Notes: generated by a model not told the origin, from the sequence alone. 64,000 bases of DNA from Lolium rigidum (GCF_022539505.1 NC_061511.1:30514620-30578619), one strand, 5' to 3'. Positions 21,716 to 34,105 are shown, counted from the stretch's first letter. Made by a program: numbers and translations.

Positions 21716-23000
21716 ATTGAATCTCAACGACATGGTATACCTCCAGTACTCACGCAGCCGCAGAATTGTCTTTTCACGTCTCATTTCCTCCTGCGTTGCT
21801 GTGGAGAGGACGAGCGTGGCGATCTTCCCTTCGCCGGCCATGGCGAACCCCCTCTGTACGCATGGGGACAGAATTGCAGACTCCCGTCCACAGCTCCTCC
21901 TCCCTTTCTCTTCCTCCCCGCTTCCTCTCTCCAGAACCCTAGCCGTCACCGTTGGTTTTCTCCAGATCTCGGTTGATTCCGTCGGCGGCAGCGTCGGCGA
22001 CCATGCGTGCCGCCCGCAGGTACGCCTCTCTCTTCCTCACCCGTCTCATCCCCCCTCTCTCTCTAAGTTGTCTCCCTCCATCTCTGCTCTCTCTCCCTCT
22101 CCCTCACCCGTCTCATCTCCTCTCTCTGTCTCTGCAGCCAGCCGTTTTGATTCATCTTCCAAGTACAGGTGCTCCAGCTGTTTTGATTCTCACTTTTGTT
22201 TCCCATGGAACATCATAAATCTAAAAATATCTAGAGTTCTAGACCATATTCCAGCTGTAGATTTTGAGGATGATTTGCAAGCTCCTTCGTCTAGGTATTT
22301 GTTGAGGATGATTTGAACCACATTCAAGCTGTAGATTTTGATTTGTAGGTGGCCAATTCATTCTCTAAATTTGACTATCTTGTGTTATAGTTTGATACTG
22401 AAAATTAAATATTCAAGTGGTTGATATTATTTGCTACAATGATCTGATGAATCTTGTTTCTTCTTTATGCAGAGACATGGAGGCTGAGCCGCCTGCTCCA
22501 TACTATTGTGTTTAGCAGTCTAGCACTCCAGTGCAGTTTGTTGTTGCCTCGTGCCTAGGTGAAAAAAGTCAGGTCCAGGTAGATGTTTTGTCTCCCGTGT
22601 AAAGCAAAGGAAATGTTTCCTTCCCTAAAGAACCGGGACTGCTGTTCCTTTGTTCCGAGTGCTCTCAAAGGGAATTTTCCAGAGAAAATGAAACTTACAA
22701 AATTCCTATATAGTTTCCTCCGTTCCGAACGGAGCCTTAGTTATAATGATGGAGGGTGATGTGGCGATGCTACTTGTTCCTGTCATTTTATCATTGGAGT
22801 ATCATGTAGTAGCATACGTGAACATTCTCATTTGAATGTAAGTAGTCTGTGGATCATCTTTTCTCCATATGATCTAATAGAAATGAACTGATCGTTTCAG
22901 TGGCGCACACGGTGAACCACTTCAAGAAGAGGATTACTTTTTTTCAATGACGCCATCATTCTCTCATCTGGGTCACACCTCAAGAGTTCTTTGGTAGGTT
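21716..23000 (+). other. Gene-like leader region, possibly transcribed
   Basis: From about 21780 the sequence turns GC- and CT-rich, with AGAACCCTAGCCGTCACC typical of grass 5' leaders. It then gives ATGCGTGCCGCCCGCAG|GTACGC (about 22002), which could be a first exon and donor, and acceptor-like TGCAG sites at about 22138 and 22473. No long frame or known domain follows. It may be the decayed 5' end of a host gene or a non-coding transcript. Confidence 0.35.
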
Positions 23001-24303
23001 AATTAAGATGTTAGATTTTCCGAAACAATTTAAATTCAAAGTTTTGTTTTAAGAATGTCTAAGATGTTCTAAGATGGGTACCAAATCTTGGTGGTGCCGG
23101 AGTCAATGGAGAAGGAGGCTGGTTTGGGGACGCGATGAGCAGCAAGGTGAAGCTGGGATGGCTGAGGCTCAGGGCGACTCCAACGATGCTGCTGATAGGA
23201 GGTGAGTGCTGGGGTCGCGGACACCATCATCAACCGTGAGGACCTGATGGACATCCACATATCGGCGTACCTGAACGCTATATGCTGGTGTCTCCAACAT
23301 CAGTCAAGCCTTGTATCCTTGCCGAGCTTCACATGGTAAAGCAAAATGGTAATTCCCCTTGTGAAGGCCACTGTCTCTGTTAATGCAATATTGCTTGCTT
23401 GATGTGTGAAGGCTGAGATCAAACAATCTTGTGATGTCACAGATCATGGTGCCTAACAATCAGTGGTTGTTCATGAGCATCCTGACACATCAACAATGGC
23501 GTGATCCCCATGAGCAGGATCAGATGCCAGCATGGTTGATCAGCCCAGAAAGCACGTATACTCAGTGAAACTCCTACGCATCTCTGCATGATTTATGTTC
23601 CTGGTGAATTAAGGAATTGAGATCTCACATCCACATTGAGAAACTTTTTTTATCGCAGAATGCTTGACTAGCTGTTAGTTGTGCTAATTATGCTGATAAC
23701 AATGCTGGAGTAGTTGTGATAATTATGCTGATAACAATGCTGGAGTAGTTGTGCTAATTCTGCTCATTATGCCGATAAAAATGCTACCATTGTTGTGTTC
23801 ACTGCATCAAGTTAACTTGTGTTCACTGCAGACATCAAAAGTTGAGTACTCCATCTTATTATTGTACTTAATATTGTTTAACACCTGCAGCAGTTAGGAT
23901 GTCGGTGTTTTAAGATTGTTTAACACATGGTAGTTAGGATGGCACTGTTCCTGGTCTCTCTTTTGAATACACATATTATAAATAGCTAACATAAGATTGC
24001 ATCTTCTAAATGCTTTCAGTATTTTTGTACTTGAATCGATCATTATTCGCTACAACGAAGTACATTAATAGTCAAAATCTAATGTCCATGTAGATAACTG
24101 GAAAGTGAGAGGGAATGTCATTGTTTCATTGTTTTTCTCTGAACATATTCAGTCTAGATGCTCTTTGTTTTAATGTGTCCATATATCTGCATTTTTTGTC
24201 ATTAACCAGTCATGTCTCGCTTGCCATATGAAATATCAACTTGATTATGGAAAGGGTCTGTGTTCATATTATCCCTTAACAAAATATGCAATGGGAACTG
24301 TAG
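23001..24303. other. Unassigned sequence with a short coding-like patch
   Basis: At 23080-23290 base composition turns coding-like (GC-rich, with GTGAGT donor-like sites), but no protein could be recognised on either strand. The rest is AT-rich, apart from a small tandem repeat listed separately. Confidence 0.3.
23677..23790. repeat. 35-bp tandem repeat, about 3 copies
   Basis: AATTATGCTGATAACAATGC occurs at 23686 and 23721, followed by a diverged third copy. Confidence 0.8.
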
Positions 24304-24666
24304 GCCTACTGGGACTGGTCATGGGACGAGCTGGCCATCAACGATCTCTCGGCGATGCTGCAGTCCGTGGACTACCTGTCAAACCAGCAGAAGGTGCACT
24401 ACGTGGGCCACTCACTGGTAAGCAACACAAACAATGCTAGCGATCCAAAAGTTCAACGAACTCTTCAGTGACATGTATCTTGAGAAAACTGACAAATCTG
24501 TGATATTGCCCTTGTGCACGGGACATTGATCGTGTTCGCAGCCCTGAGTGACCAGCAAGAGCATATAGGGATGCTGTGGTCAGCCTGCCTGCTCACCCCA
24601 ATCGCTTTCCTCAACAAGGTCTCATCGCCATTGGCGCTCGGGGCAGCCGACCTGTTCCTGGCAGAG
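24304..24666 (+). pseudogene. Triacylglycerol (acid) lipase fragment, two exons
   Basis: Exon A (24304-24417, 38 codons) follows a TGTAG acceptor and encodes YWDWSWDELAINDL, then the nucleophile-elbow start HYVGHSL, ending at a GTAAGC donor. Exon B (24520-24666) continues in frame with GTLIVFAALSDQQ, completing GHSLG with the catalytic Ser, then LLTPIAFLNKVSSPLA and a GTGAGA donor. This is the core of plant acid lipases of the AB-hydrolase (lysosomal acid lipase/lipase 2) family, which hydrolyse neutral lipids. The acceptor before exon B reads GTGCAC instead of an AG, and the N-terminal lid region and the C-terminal Asp/His exons are not seen. It is therefore a partial, probably dead copy. 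Confidence 0.75.
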
Positions 24667-27418
24667 GTGAGACACAGGAGCTAGCTCCTCTGATCAAACA
24701 ACAAGTCCTCATATTGATCAAAAAATTACTCATGTGATCCTGTTATGTTTCTAATGGCAGGCTCTGCACTTGATAACAAAGAATAGATTATTACACTGAC
24801 TGTATTACTTCAAGTCTCAAACAACAATGAGTTCGATTCAGACCATCTTTTTCAAATCAGAACTGTCAATTGGGCCAACAAGGTGCAACATGGAATAGAC
24901 TGCTACACTGACTGTATTACTGAAACTCTCAAACTACCAACAAACAGGTGAAAATTTCTTCCTTGATAACTCCTCTGCTGAGACCTTCTTTGCTCATTAG
25001 CCACAAGCTTGTTTTTCAGAAACAAACTGTCAATTTTTTCAGAAACAAACAGACAATTGCTGCCTTGACAAACTGTCTTTTTTTTCAGAAATTGGTTTAG
25101 GTTACTAGCAAATTTGTTCTTTGTAGATTCTTTGAGGCATATTATGAATTAATGGTCGGTGAAGTATTTCAGTTATTTGGCCTATGCATGGTTAACAGTT
25201 CTTGAGAAAGAGAAAGCGGGAGGGAGAGAAAGACATATGTGTTTGACTTTTTAAGACATGATAGATATCTTGATGCGATTTTACGTCTTCCACATAATAT
25301 TTAGTGAGATTTATTGCAGTTTTACACAACTGGATGCTCTTTTCTTATTTCCCTAAGATGAACAAATTTTTACCAATACCAGTACCCTAATGCTTACTTC
25401 TTGATCAGGCCAATGGCTCTTCTGATGCATAGTTTAATTTAATGTTAAATAGCTGAATACTCATTTGTGTTCATGTCTATGATACCATTACTAAAAATAG
25501 ATCAAAGGGCTCTTTTGTCCAAGATGCACACATGATTACATTGGCCACCGTGCAGTACACTTTAGTGCAACAGAATATAACTGCAACCTGTTAAATTGAA
25601 AAAAAGATGATGACTTTTCTGTTTAGAGTTTAGATGTTAATAACTGATTACAAGGACCATGGCCAGAATTCTGTCAGAGGTCGCCACTATCAATTGACAA
25701 TAGTCCTTTAACGTAGCTCAATCATAAGTACGAGAAGTTTACTTCTAAAAGAAGACGAAAATGACTTTCATGGTCACTCTGAGCAGTGTTTCCTTGGTAC
25801 ATAGATGATAGTAGCCCTGCTATTTTTAATATTTTCTTTCCAGGAAAAGAAAATCTTATGTTTTAGTATAGTCATTTCAGTCTTCCTCAAAGGACGGACG
25901 GGATACAATCTATTGTGCAAGTTTTTGATCTTCTTTTAGCACATACATGCACACAGTAGGCCATGAATTTCTTTTTACGGGTAGAAATAGTTTTACAAGC
26001 CTAAAGCTAAGCTAGGAACTCCCACTGGTTTCCCACAACATTGCCTAAAGCTTTGCTTCATGACTGTAATAAAGGTTGCAATTTCAAATATTGTTTTGTT
26101 CTTTATTTTGTGAACTCTTAGGCATGTGCTAGATTAGTGTTTATGTTAATATTGTTGGTGCAATGTAACATCTACACTTGCACAACAATTGATGGCAGAA
26201 CATTCCTTGGTTCCTATGAAGGCTGGTTACCGAAAGGAATAACCTAGAAAGGACAATTTTAGGAGGAAGGTTGACTAAATTTTCTTTTTTCCATACATGC
26301 TGACTAAAGTAATCCATACCACGCAACTAAGCTCTCTTTTGTCTCATGTTTAAATATGCGCTCCATTGTTTGCATAGTGTTTCTCCATGTGCAATTTTTC
26401 GTTACCTACTAGCAGTGGATAGTAAACAACTATGTGATCGAAGTTTTTCATCATTATATTTATAGGCTATCACTATATCATTCTATATTTACTAAGAAAT
26501 TACATTTTTTGCAAGGTTTATTACTTCTCATATGATTGTACAGTCCTTGTATCACTAGATAATATCACGTTAGCTGCGTGTGTTCTGTTGCTTCAGGTTC
26601 ACCCTTTTCAGCAGCCGCAAGGGAGAGTAGAAGTGGAGCTTCTGGTGGCCTGGAGTGATCCGGCTGGCTGGACGTGCTCTTTCTTATTTGAGCTAATGCT
26701 GTTTCTTGCTGTAGAGATGTGGTGTTCTGAAAGGCTTGAGTGTGTTTGTTGTGATGCTGCGTGTTGTGTTGGTTCAGCTCAAGTCAGGCTACATCTCTTT
26801 TTGTTAATGAGCATGGCAGCTAGAGATGCCACCAGTCTTTAGCTTGCGTTTCTCGTTATTTAAACATGTGATGGATTGAACTATATTTTGAAATCTCTGA
26901 TACCAAACATTTGCTGTGTGATGTAAATGTCCAAAAAATGGTAAAGGTCATGTTAAAAATTTGTAGATATTGATTAATTAGTTAACTGCTACTCCCCCCC
27001 TTAATTTCCCTGGTTCTTCATTGTTTGCTATACTGTTTCTTTTCTAGCTAGCTTTTCATTTCATTGGCTGCTACTAGTTTGCATTGGCTGGTACATGGTA
27101 CTGATGCATGTTTTCATTGAAACTACAAACTACATACAATTACGACACTTCTTCTGAGCGACACGGGCAACCTGGAGGCTTGTGACTTTTCCATCGCTTT
27201 TGGGAAGCATTGTGTGGCAGCGTCTTGTTCCTCTGACTGTGTCTTTGTGGTTTAGGTGAGTAGTATAGCTCTAGTGTATTGTATTATCTTGGTCGTGTGT
27301 TGAGTAGAAATAGAAACACCTTGTAGCGATCTGGCTGATGGATATGTCCTGGAAATTTGAGGGTGTTGGTAAAGCTACCTAACTATGTGTGTTATCGTCA
27401 GCTCTCCAAGGCTTTATA
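24667..27418. other. AT-rich sequence without recognised genes
   Basis: Mostly AT-rich and single-copy in appearance. I looked for further lipase exons on the plus strand and did not find them. A short open frame at 26588-26842 has no known motif. Confidence 0.4.
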
Positions 27419-27542
27419 CTCCCTCTCTCCTGAATTAGATGTCACAGATTTGTCTAGATTCACATATATCTATACACTAAACCGTGTGTACATAAATGTG
27501 CATCTAGACAAATCGGCGACAAGTAATTTGGGACAGGGGGAG
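27419..27542. mobile_element. Stowaway MITE
   Basis: CTCCCTCTCTCCTGAATTAG at one end and AATTTGGGACAGGGGGAG at the other are imperfect inverted repeats of the CTCCCTCCGTC type. The flanks are the dinucleotide TA. Internal ACAGATTTGTCTAGA and CTAGACAAATCGGCGA also pair. This is the typical Tc1/mariner-derived Stowaway structure of grasses, 124 bp. Confidence 0.88.
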
Positions 27543-29007
27543 TATTTCTTATGGCTATTAGCGTTTCCTGTTGCTGTTGCATCCTAGCTAGGTGTGTAGT
27601 AGGAACGGTGGTAAAAAGTATTACAACATTTTAACAGTTGGGTCTTCATTTGTGTCCCCCAAATAAGGAAAGCTATAATGTTGCTGCCATCTGCTTGTTC
27701 TGCACCAATTAATAAAGTAGGTACTAGGGACCCGTGTATGGAGTAGGCATTATTAAGTAAGTAGTGCATCAATAAGTATCAACATCTGGTTAGTATGCTA
27801 AAGTCCTATCTTTTGATATCTGCAGCTTCATCAGCCACTTTCTACGGTTTGGCACAAGTGCCCTGCACAGAGGAATTCCGCCATGAACCCTTATGGACGA
27901 ACAAAGGTACTACCAGCCAGCCAACACCTGTTTTGTGTTGCCCTTATGGACGAAAGCCAACACTTGGTTTGTGTTGCCCTGGTCATTGACGACATTGAAG
28001 TTTTTTTTATTTATTTGGCGAATGGACATTGAAGAAATTTGATATGATTTGCCACGACATCCAGTGCTCGGACCCTGAATGGAAGATCATAATGTTCAGT
28101 TACTTCACCCGGTCGGTGCTCACCCAAGTTGGTGTAAATTGGTGGCAATAAGTTGCCAGGAGGTGGCTCGTGAAAATCTTGCTTTTTATTATGTTTTGTG
28201 GTAGATGTCCAGAGTTTGAGATGCATAGAAAATGCTGCTGGGTACTCTATCAATCCCTGATGTGTGATATCCAAAGAAACTATAAATTTGACCGTACTAG
28301 ATTCTGACACTGATGCTAGAAATATTTTTGCTAGTGGGAACCTGTCAACCAAATGACTCGTAATCTGTAAGTTAAATGTTGTGCTGGCTGATGATGTCTT
28401 ATCTTCTTTTGCCTTGGCCATTTGGCATAGTAACAATCAAGTCTCATGATGGCCGAACTAGTAAACATCATTGTGATCAAATATATTATGTTCTCTTAGT
28501 AGGAATCAGCTTCTATGAAATGATGGAACAATCCTCATTATTTTTGTGTCCGTCATTTAGGACATCTTCTGTGGCATCCAGCGCTTGAACCCTGATTGGG
28601 AGATCCATACTATTCAGTTACTTCAACCCGCCCGGCTATCACCCAAGTGGGTGTTAATTGGTGGAAATAAGCTGCTGGGAGGTGGCTCTTGTGTTCCTAT
28701 GAGAGAGGTGAGGCTCTTTCTGAAAATCTTGCTTTTTATTATGTTTTGTGGTGCTACGTGCATAGGAAAGGCTCCTTATGAAATGATGGAACAATCTAGC
28801 CCCGTACTCATTATTCTTGTGTCCGTCTGGATGGCTTCTCTTAGTTGTATATATTTTTGTACCTGAATAATGCTATTATGTTCTTGCAGAGGATGAGCAT
28901 TGGTGCTGTCAAACTGGCTTGTACCACAGAAAGGATCAAGTTTTCAGGTTGAAAGCCAGGTACAAGCTCTACCACAAGGTGAGATTGGGTATACCCTGTT
29001 GTCGTAG
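27543..29007. repeat. Unassigned region with diverged direct repeat
   Basis: A block of about 150 bp at 28055-28205 recurs at 28570-28755 (TTCAGTTACTTCA and GAAAATCTTGCTTTTTATTA shared). A second shared piece (GAAATGATGGAACAATC) is at 28517 and 28779. The right copy holds a short open frame, not recognised. Function unknown. Confidence 0.5.
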
Positions 29008-30394
29008 CACTAACTCTATTAGTTTTCGCATGATTTGCCCAATGCCTGCCCATGAACATTTCTAGCTGCTTACCTCAAGCATTTATCGTTTATATGCGCA
29101 ATGGGCATCAGCTATTTTGAAACTGCTACATTAGTGATATGTGTATCATACACTTACCTTTTCAGTGTGCACAACATGATAAGTTGATAGCTATAGCACA
29201 TGTTCTTTTCACAATCAGAGGTTCGTTTTAGGACATCTTTTGGTTGAGGGCAAACTAGCGTAGGGAAACCTCTGCTACCTAGCGTTTCTGTAACTTCATG
29301 TCACATTTTTTCATTGCAAGCTCCTTAGGTGCAGCCCTTTTTATTTGCTGATTTTCAGTGGCAAGAATTAATGCCAGCAAATGGAAACTTTGGACCAAAT
29401 ATGTTGGTCTTTTTTTTGTAAAGCTCATGCCAGATTTTATCAAGTGTTGTGATGGAAACTTTATTGACGTGTTGGATTTTTGGTAGATTGTGCAGTAATG
29501 GCACCTTATGCTAGGCTCTGATGGCAACTAATAAAGCAGGTGAGAATGGCAATTTGTGTAGTGCAACTTGTCCTGTTTGCCATATCACTAACTCTATTAG
29601 TTTTCGCATGATTTGCCCAATGCCTGCCCATGAACATTTCTAGCTGCTTACCTCAAGCATTTATCGTTTATATGCGCAATGGGCATCAGCTATTTTGAAA
29701 AAGCTACATTAGTGATATTTGTATCATACACTTACCTTTTCAGTGTGCACAACATGGTAAGTTGATAACTATAGCACATGTTCTTTTCACAATCAGAGGT
29801 TCGTTTTAGGACATCTTTTGGTTGAGGGCAAACTAGCGTAGGGAAACCTCTGCTACCTAGCGTTTCTGTAACTTCATGTCACATTTTTTCATTGCAAGCT
29901 CCTTAGGTGCAGCCCTTTTTATTTGCTGATTTTCAGTGGCAAGAATTAATGCCAGCAAATGGAAACTTTGGACCAAATATGTTGGTTTTTTTTTTTTTTT
30001 TTGTAAAGCTCATGCCAGATTTTATCAAGTGTTGTGATGGAAACTTTATTGACGTGTTGGATTTTTGGTAGATTGTGCAGTAATGGCACCTTATGCTAGG
30101 CTCTGATGGCAACTGATAAAGCAGGTGAGAATGGCAATTTGTGTAGTGCAACTTGTCCTGTTTGCCATATCACTAACTCTATTAGTTTTCGCTTGATTTG
30201 TGCAATGCCTGCCCATGAACATTTGTAGCTGCTTCGAAACTGGTACATTTGTGATATGTGTGTCATACACTTGCCTTTTCAGTGTGCACAACATGATAAG
30301 TTGATAACTTGTGTAATGGCACGTAATGCTGCGCTCTGACGGCAACTAATAAAGCGGACGAGAATGGAAATTTGTGTAGTGCAACTTGTCCCGT
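29008..30394. repeat. 578-bp tandem duplication, 2.3 copies
   Basis: Copy 1 is 29008-29585, copy 2 29586-30170 and partial copy 3 30171-30394, each starting CACTAACTCTATTAGTTTTC. Copies 1 and 2 are almost identical except for a longer T run in copy 2 (29987-30002). Copy 3 is more diverged and has internal deletions, so it is older or not constrained. No gene recognised. Confidence 0.9.
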
Positions 30395-31103
30395 TTTAGA
30401 CAGCAGTTGGGTGTTAACTTGTATTTTAGTTTAACTTGTGTTTTTGGTTTTGCATAGTAATTTTTTTGCTATCTGGATGTAATGAAGACATGGAATCTAT
30501 GAAATAAAGAACGGATTTTTTGAAGTATTTTTTGTGGCCTTTTTCAGGTTCTCAATAGCTACAGCAAGATGGCCGTGTCAACTTGGAGCTGAACCCTGAT
30601 TTTGGAGACGCGGAAGGCTATGCTGGAGTCCAAGAAGGCTTGGTTTAAATTTGGTAGGAGGCCCAGCTGGCACTCAGATGGAATAGTTCAAAAGATAAGA
30701 TGAATGGCAAAAAAGATGCCTTTGGAAACATATTTATGGGATGTTTTCCCAAATAATTTTGAGTGTGTTGAGCTTATTGCAAGATAATGAACTCATCTTA
30801 ATCCTTCCATACATCAGAATTAGGACTAGGCAAAGACTTAAATGGGAGAAAGGCCCAATCTGATGGTGGACTGTAAGCAATATATGGAATTACTAAGGCT
30901 TGTTGGCAAGCTCTAACTTTTGGTGGTGGTTGGACAGTGTCTCGCCAGGAGTGTGTTTCTAACACAATCTTAGCATCCTACTTATTTGATTCTAAAGAGA
31001 CCACTGAAAAACCATTGGATGCAGAAGCTGCTGGTCACTCTTGGGAAACGGCTACGTGGCATGCACAATGTCACCATTGTTCAGAACGCCACCCTCAAAC
31101 CAG
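30395..31103. other. Upstream region of the two-exon gene
   Basis: AT-rich sequence. Close to the gene it contains GGCTACGTGGCATG (31048-31061), with an ACGTGGC core like an ABRE/G-box about 55 bp upstream of the TATA box. A broken coding-like piece near 30560-30680 could not be identified. Confidence 0.35.
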
Positions 31104-31110
31104 TATAAAA
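31104..31110 (+). promoter_or_regulatory. TATA box of two-exon gene
   Basis: AGTATAAAAAGCCCA is a strong plant TATA box 64 nt upstream of the ATG, a normal distance for a short leader. Confidence 0.6.
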
Positions 31111-31167
31111 AGCCCACTCCGCGTGCATTGCTCTCTGCACAATCTAGTTCACCTGTCAGTTGCAGTC

Positions 31168-31621
31168 ATGGGTCGTCGTGGCGCAGGTGCAGCAGGCGGC
31201 GGCGGCGGCGGAAGGATCAAGGCGCTACTACTGGTCATCACGGCGATCCTGTCCCTGCTTTCTGCGCTCGCGGCGGAAGGTAAGCTTGAACAAACCGTCT
31301 CATGTTGCATTGCTCGCTGAGATGGGCCGTGAACGCTCACGCAAATTCTTTTCGTATTCGACAGATGCAAGCTCCTCAACGACAACTCAGCCCGGCGGCC
31401 CGCTCGAGAGAACTACCTCACGCTGCCCCGCGGCCCCTGCCTGCCCCGCCGCCAGTGGCGGCATATGGGCTCTGGTCGCCGTGGAGGGCATCCTAGCCGC
31501 GCTGGCGTACGGGTACATAGCCCACGCGGAGCTCCAGCTCCGCCGCGAGCGCGCCGCCGGAGCGAGTGCGGCCGCCGGAGGGAGAGGGCCGGCGTGGGGG
31601 TACCCCCACTCGGGGCGCTGA
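31168..31621 (+). CDS. Small two-pass membrane protein, candidate host gene
   Basis: Exon 1 is 31168-31279 and exon 2 31365-31621, separated by an 85-nt intron with GT (GAAG|GTAAGC) and AG (TTCGACAG) borders. The spliced frame has 122 codons with no stop. Residues 1-16 are Gly/Arg-rich and residues 17-36 (IKALLLVITAILSLLSALAA) are a signal anchor or signal peptide. A Ser/Thr/Pro/Cys-rich loop follows. A second hydrophobic segment (about residues 71-92) precedes an Arg/Ala/Gly-rich tail. A TATA box stands 64 nt upstream. High GC3 differs sharply from the AT-rich surroundings and fits grass genes. I do not recognise the family. Short DUF1218-like membrane proteins are one weak possibility. The start was chosen because it is the first ATG after the TATA box and precedes the hydrophobic segment. 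It could still be a truncated gene copy. Confidence 0.55.
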
Positions 31622-33530
31622 GATGTACTCCCTCCGAGTACCTATGAGGCTATAATTGCAGGTACTAGCCGCGTCAGTATGATTGGTCTGTCAGCGTCTG
31701 TGTTCATCGCTACATTATAGAATAACGAGTGTCGTCTCATGAGTTTGCAGCTGCTCCTTTCCTCCTAATGTGATGTTTCATACGGTTGTATTAGCATGGA
31801 TTAGTAGAGTATATATATAATTTGTGCTCTTCTAGACCATAATCTTGTGGAGACTATCAAGATGTCTGACAGCATGAGATGCTGAGCTTCTACCTTGATC
31901 TTGCCCTGATATAACTCTTCTGACCAATGTCCATTTCGAATTTGCAATACCTCTAAACATCATCTAGAGCTTCTAGCCAATATTGAACGAAAAATGACAG
32001 ACTATGAGCAATAGATTGAAATCAGACTACCAAATAAGAATTAATATAACTGGCTTATATGATGCCATATAACGGGCAAAACAATCCAATGGGGAGGGAG
32101 ACGATTCCCAGCTAACTTCCTTGCACGGCAAAAGGAAGGGCTTCTCAAAGTTGTACTTCCTCTTGGCAGAGATTACATTGTACGTACCTCAAGTTCTTAC
32201 TGCACGGCTTGCCTTCGCATTAGCAAACTGTTATCCCCTCCTTTCGCATTGGTAATAGATGTCAACACATCATGTTAAGCATCTATACAAATCGATGACA
32301 AGTAGTAACAAATTAGTCAGCAAATAAACACGTGGATATGTATTATTGACATTTCAGTCCGAGAGAAATGGATATGTACTACTACTGAATTCTAAGATAA
32401 TTGCCAGACCTATGCAAATAGTAATGGAAAAATGATATCGTTCAGCCGTTTCATGGTGAGCAAGGATTTTGATATCACTTTGCATTATGTTCGTGAAAAA
32501 GAGAAATAACATCAAGATCCCCAAAATATAGACTCTAATACAGAGGCTCAGCCTAATAATCCCTTATATTTTTTCTGTGAGATATGACACTTCAGATTCT
32601 GAAGCTGCCATCCAAGGCTAAATTGCATGGAAGCGCCCTACCTATGACGATATATCTAGTTGTTGCTGCCATAACTTGCTCGATCAGTAGCACAGGTAAC
32701 TCCTCCCTTATATTGGGTCAAACTAATGTGTCAAACGCACATGGAGATGATTTATAGTTCTGAAATGGTAATAAAGTCTGCAATTCTATCCCAACACAGG
32801 ACAAATCACTTAATGTTTTTATAAGAACCAATATTCTACACGAAATCTTGCAAAAATTATAAGTTATAACATCAGCAAAACATCCTTCACAGTTTTCATG
32901 TTTACCTCATAATTTAATTCAATTTTTAAAAGGCTCGAACTGCACTGATGTTATGCTTGCACTGCCGGTGCGAGCTCCTTGTACTGCAATCGTGAGCTCA
33001 CGCAGGGTTGCTGATGGAAGCTCCGCGCACAGCCCAAGCACTCCATTTGCTATTCGTTATGGTTCCAGTAATGCAGCTCCTCTATAGGTGCATAGCATAA
33101 GGAAAGAATAAAAGAATTCTGTCGCTGAACAGGGAGCACGCGAGCGCGAATAAGCACGAGCAATTGCTTCTCTTGCGTGATACTGCTGATGCGGATTTTT
33201 CTTCTGCTTTTTCTTAACATGATCTGGGTTGCAGTTCAGTTTCGAAACCCTCCAGCTCTTCAAAGCAGTCCAGAAGTCCGCTTGCTGCTCTCTGAATTTT
33301 TTTATGTTTCGCGCTAGGCAGTACAAGCAAGTTTAGCAACAAATTTCAATCTCATGGTGGCAGGAAGTGCAAGTGCATGTTTTCGGTTCCGGAGAGGACA
33401 CAAACTCGGAGAATTAAGTATTTTATCTTAGGAATTAAGTATTTTGTTGATTAGTGCCCATTCCAAGCCTTTCAATGTAAGTTCCAAATCTCGTTAAAAC
33501 AGAGTGGTATTTCTACTCTGTAGCTGTTTG
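31622..33530. other. 3' flank and unassigned AT-rich sequence
   Basis: The first 200 bp would be the 3' UTR of the two-exon gene. The remainder is AT-rich and without recognised domains. CTGTTTG at 33524-33530 is the left target-site copy of the LINE. Confidence 0.4.
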
Positions 33531-33536
33531 CTACTA

Positions 33537-34105
33537 ACCGAGAATGGCGCATGGCAGACCATGGTTAGAAGAAAGTACATAGGCGAAAAAGTGTTATCCC
33601 AGATCCTTTGAAAACCGGGAGATTCGCATTTTTGGGATAGCCTAATGGCAACGAAGAAATTCTTCTTCAGATATGGTACTTTCATTATTAAGGATGGATC
33701 GCAGATACGGTTCTGAGAGGATACATGGCTAGGGAATAGGCCTCTCTCTGAACAAAATCCAGCGTTATTCAACATTGTTCGTCGCAAAAGTGATACCATT
33801 GCTTCCGTAATGGCAACCTCACCTCCGAATATGACGTTTAGACGAGATTTAATCGGTCCGAGACTTATTGCATGGAACGCCTTACTGTTGTGTTTGGCAT
33901 CCGTTCCAGTTGATAAGAACAAGAAGATTTGGAAGATGAAGATACCGCTAAAAATTAATATTTTTTACTGGTATTTGCGTCGAGGAGTAATCCTAACCAA
34001 AGATAATCTTGTGAAGCGGAATTGGCATGGTAATACACAATGCATTTTTTGTCAACAAAATGAGACTATTAAGCATTTGTTCTTCCTATGCCGCTTTGTC
34101 AGATT
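33537..34105 (+). pseudogene. LINE reverse transcriptase, C-terminal zf-RVT part
   Basis: The frame reads [22 protein letters not shown] sequence (after a stop at about 33726) and [20 protein letters not shown]. It then gives the zinc-binding region CIFCQQNETIKHLFFLC, with C-x2-C-x7-H-x4-C spacing typical of the zf-RVT domain of plant L1-like elements. Earlier parts are in shifted frames or interrupted, and the finger and polymerase domains upstream are missing. The ORF is cut at 34105 by the inserted LTR. Confidence 0.85.

Noticed and set aside
23069..23260. 63-codon minus-strand frame
   Set aside because: No recognisable domain. The composition suggests the opposite strand is the coding one, also without an identifiable product.
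26588..26842. 84-codon Cys/Leu-rich frame
   Set aside because: No homologous motif, no promoter or splice context, and random-looking composition.
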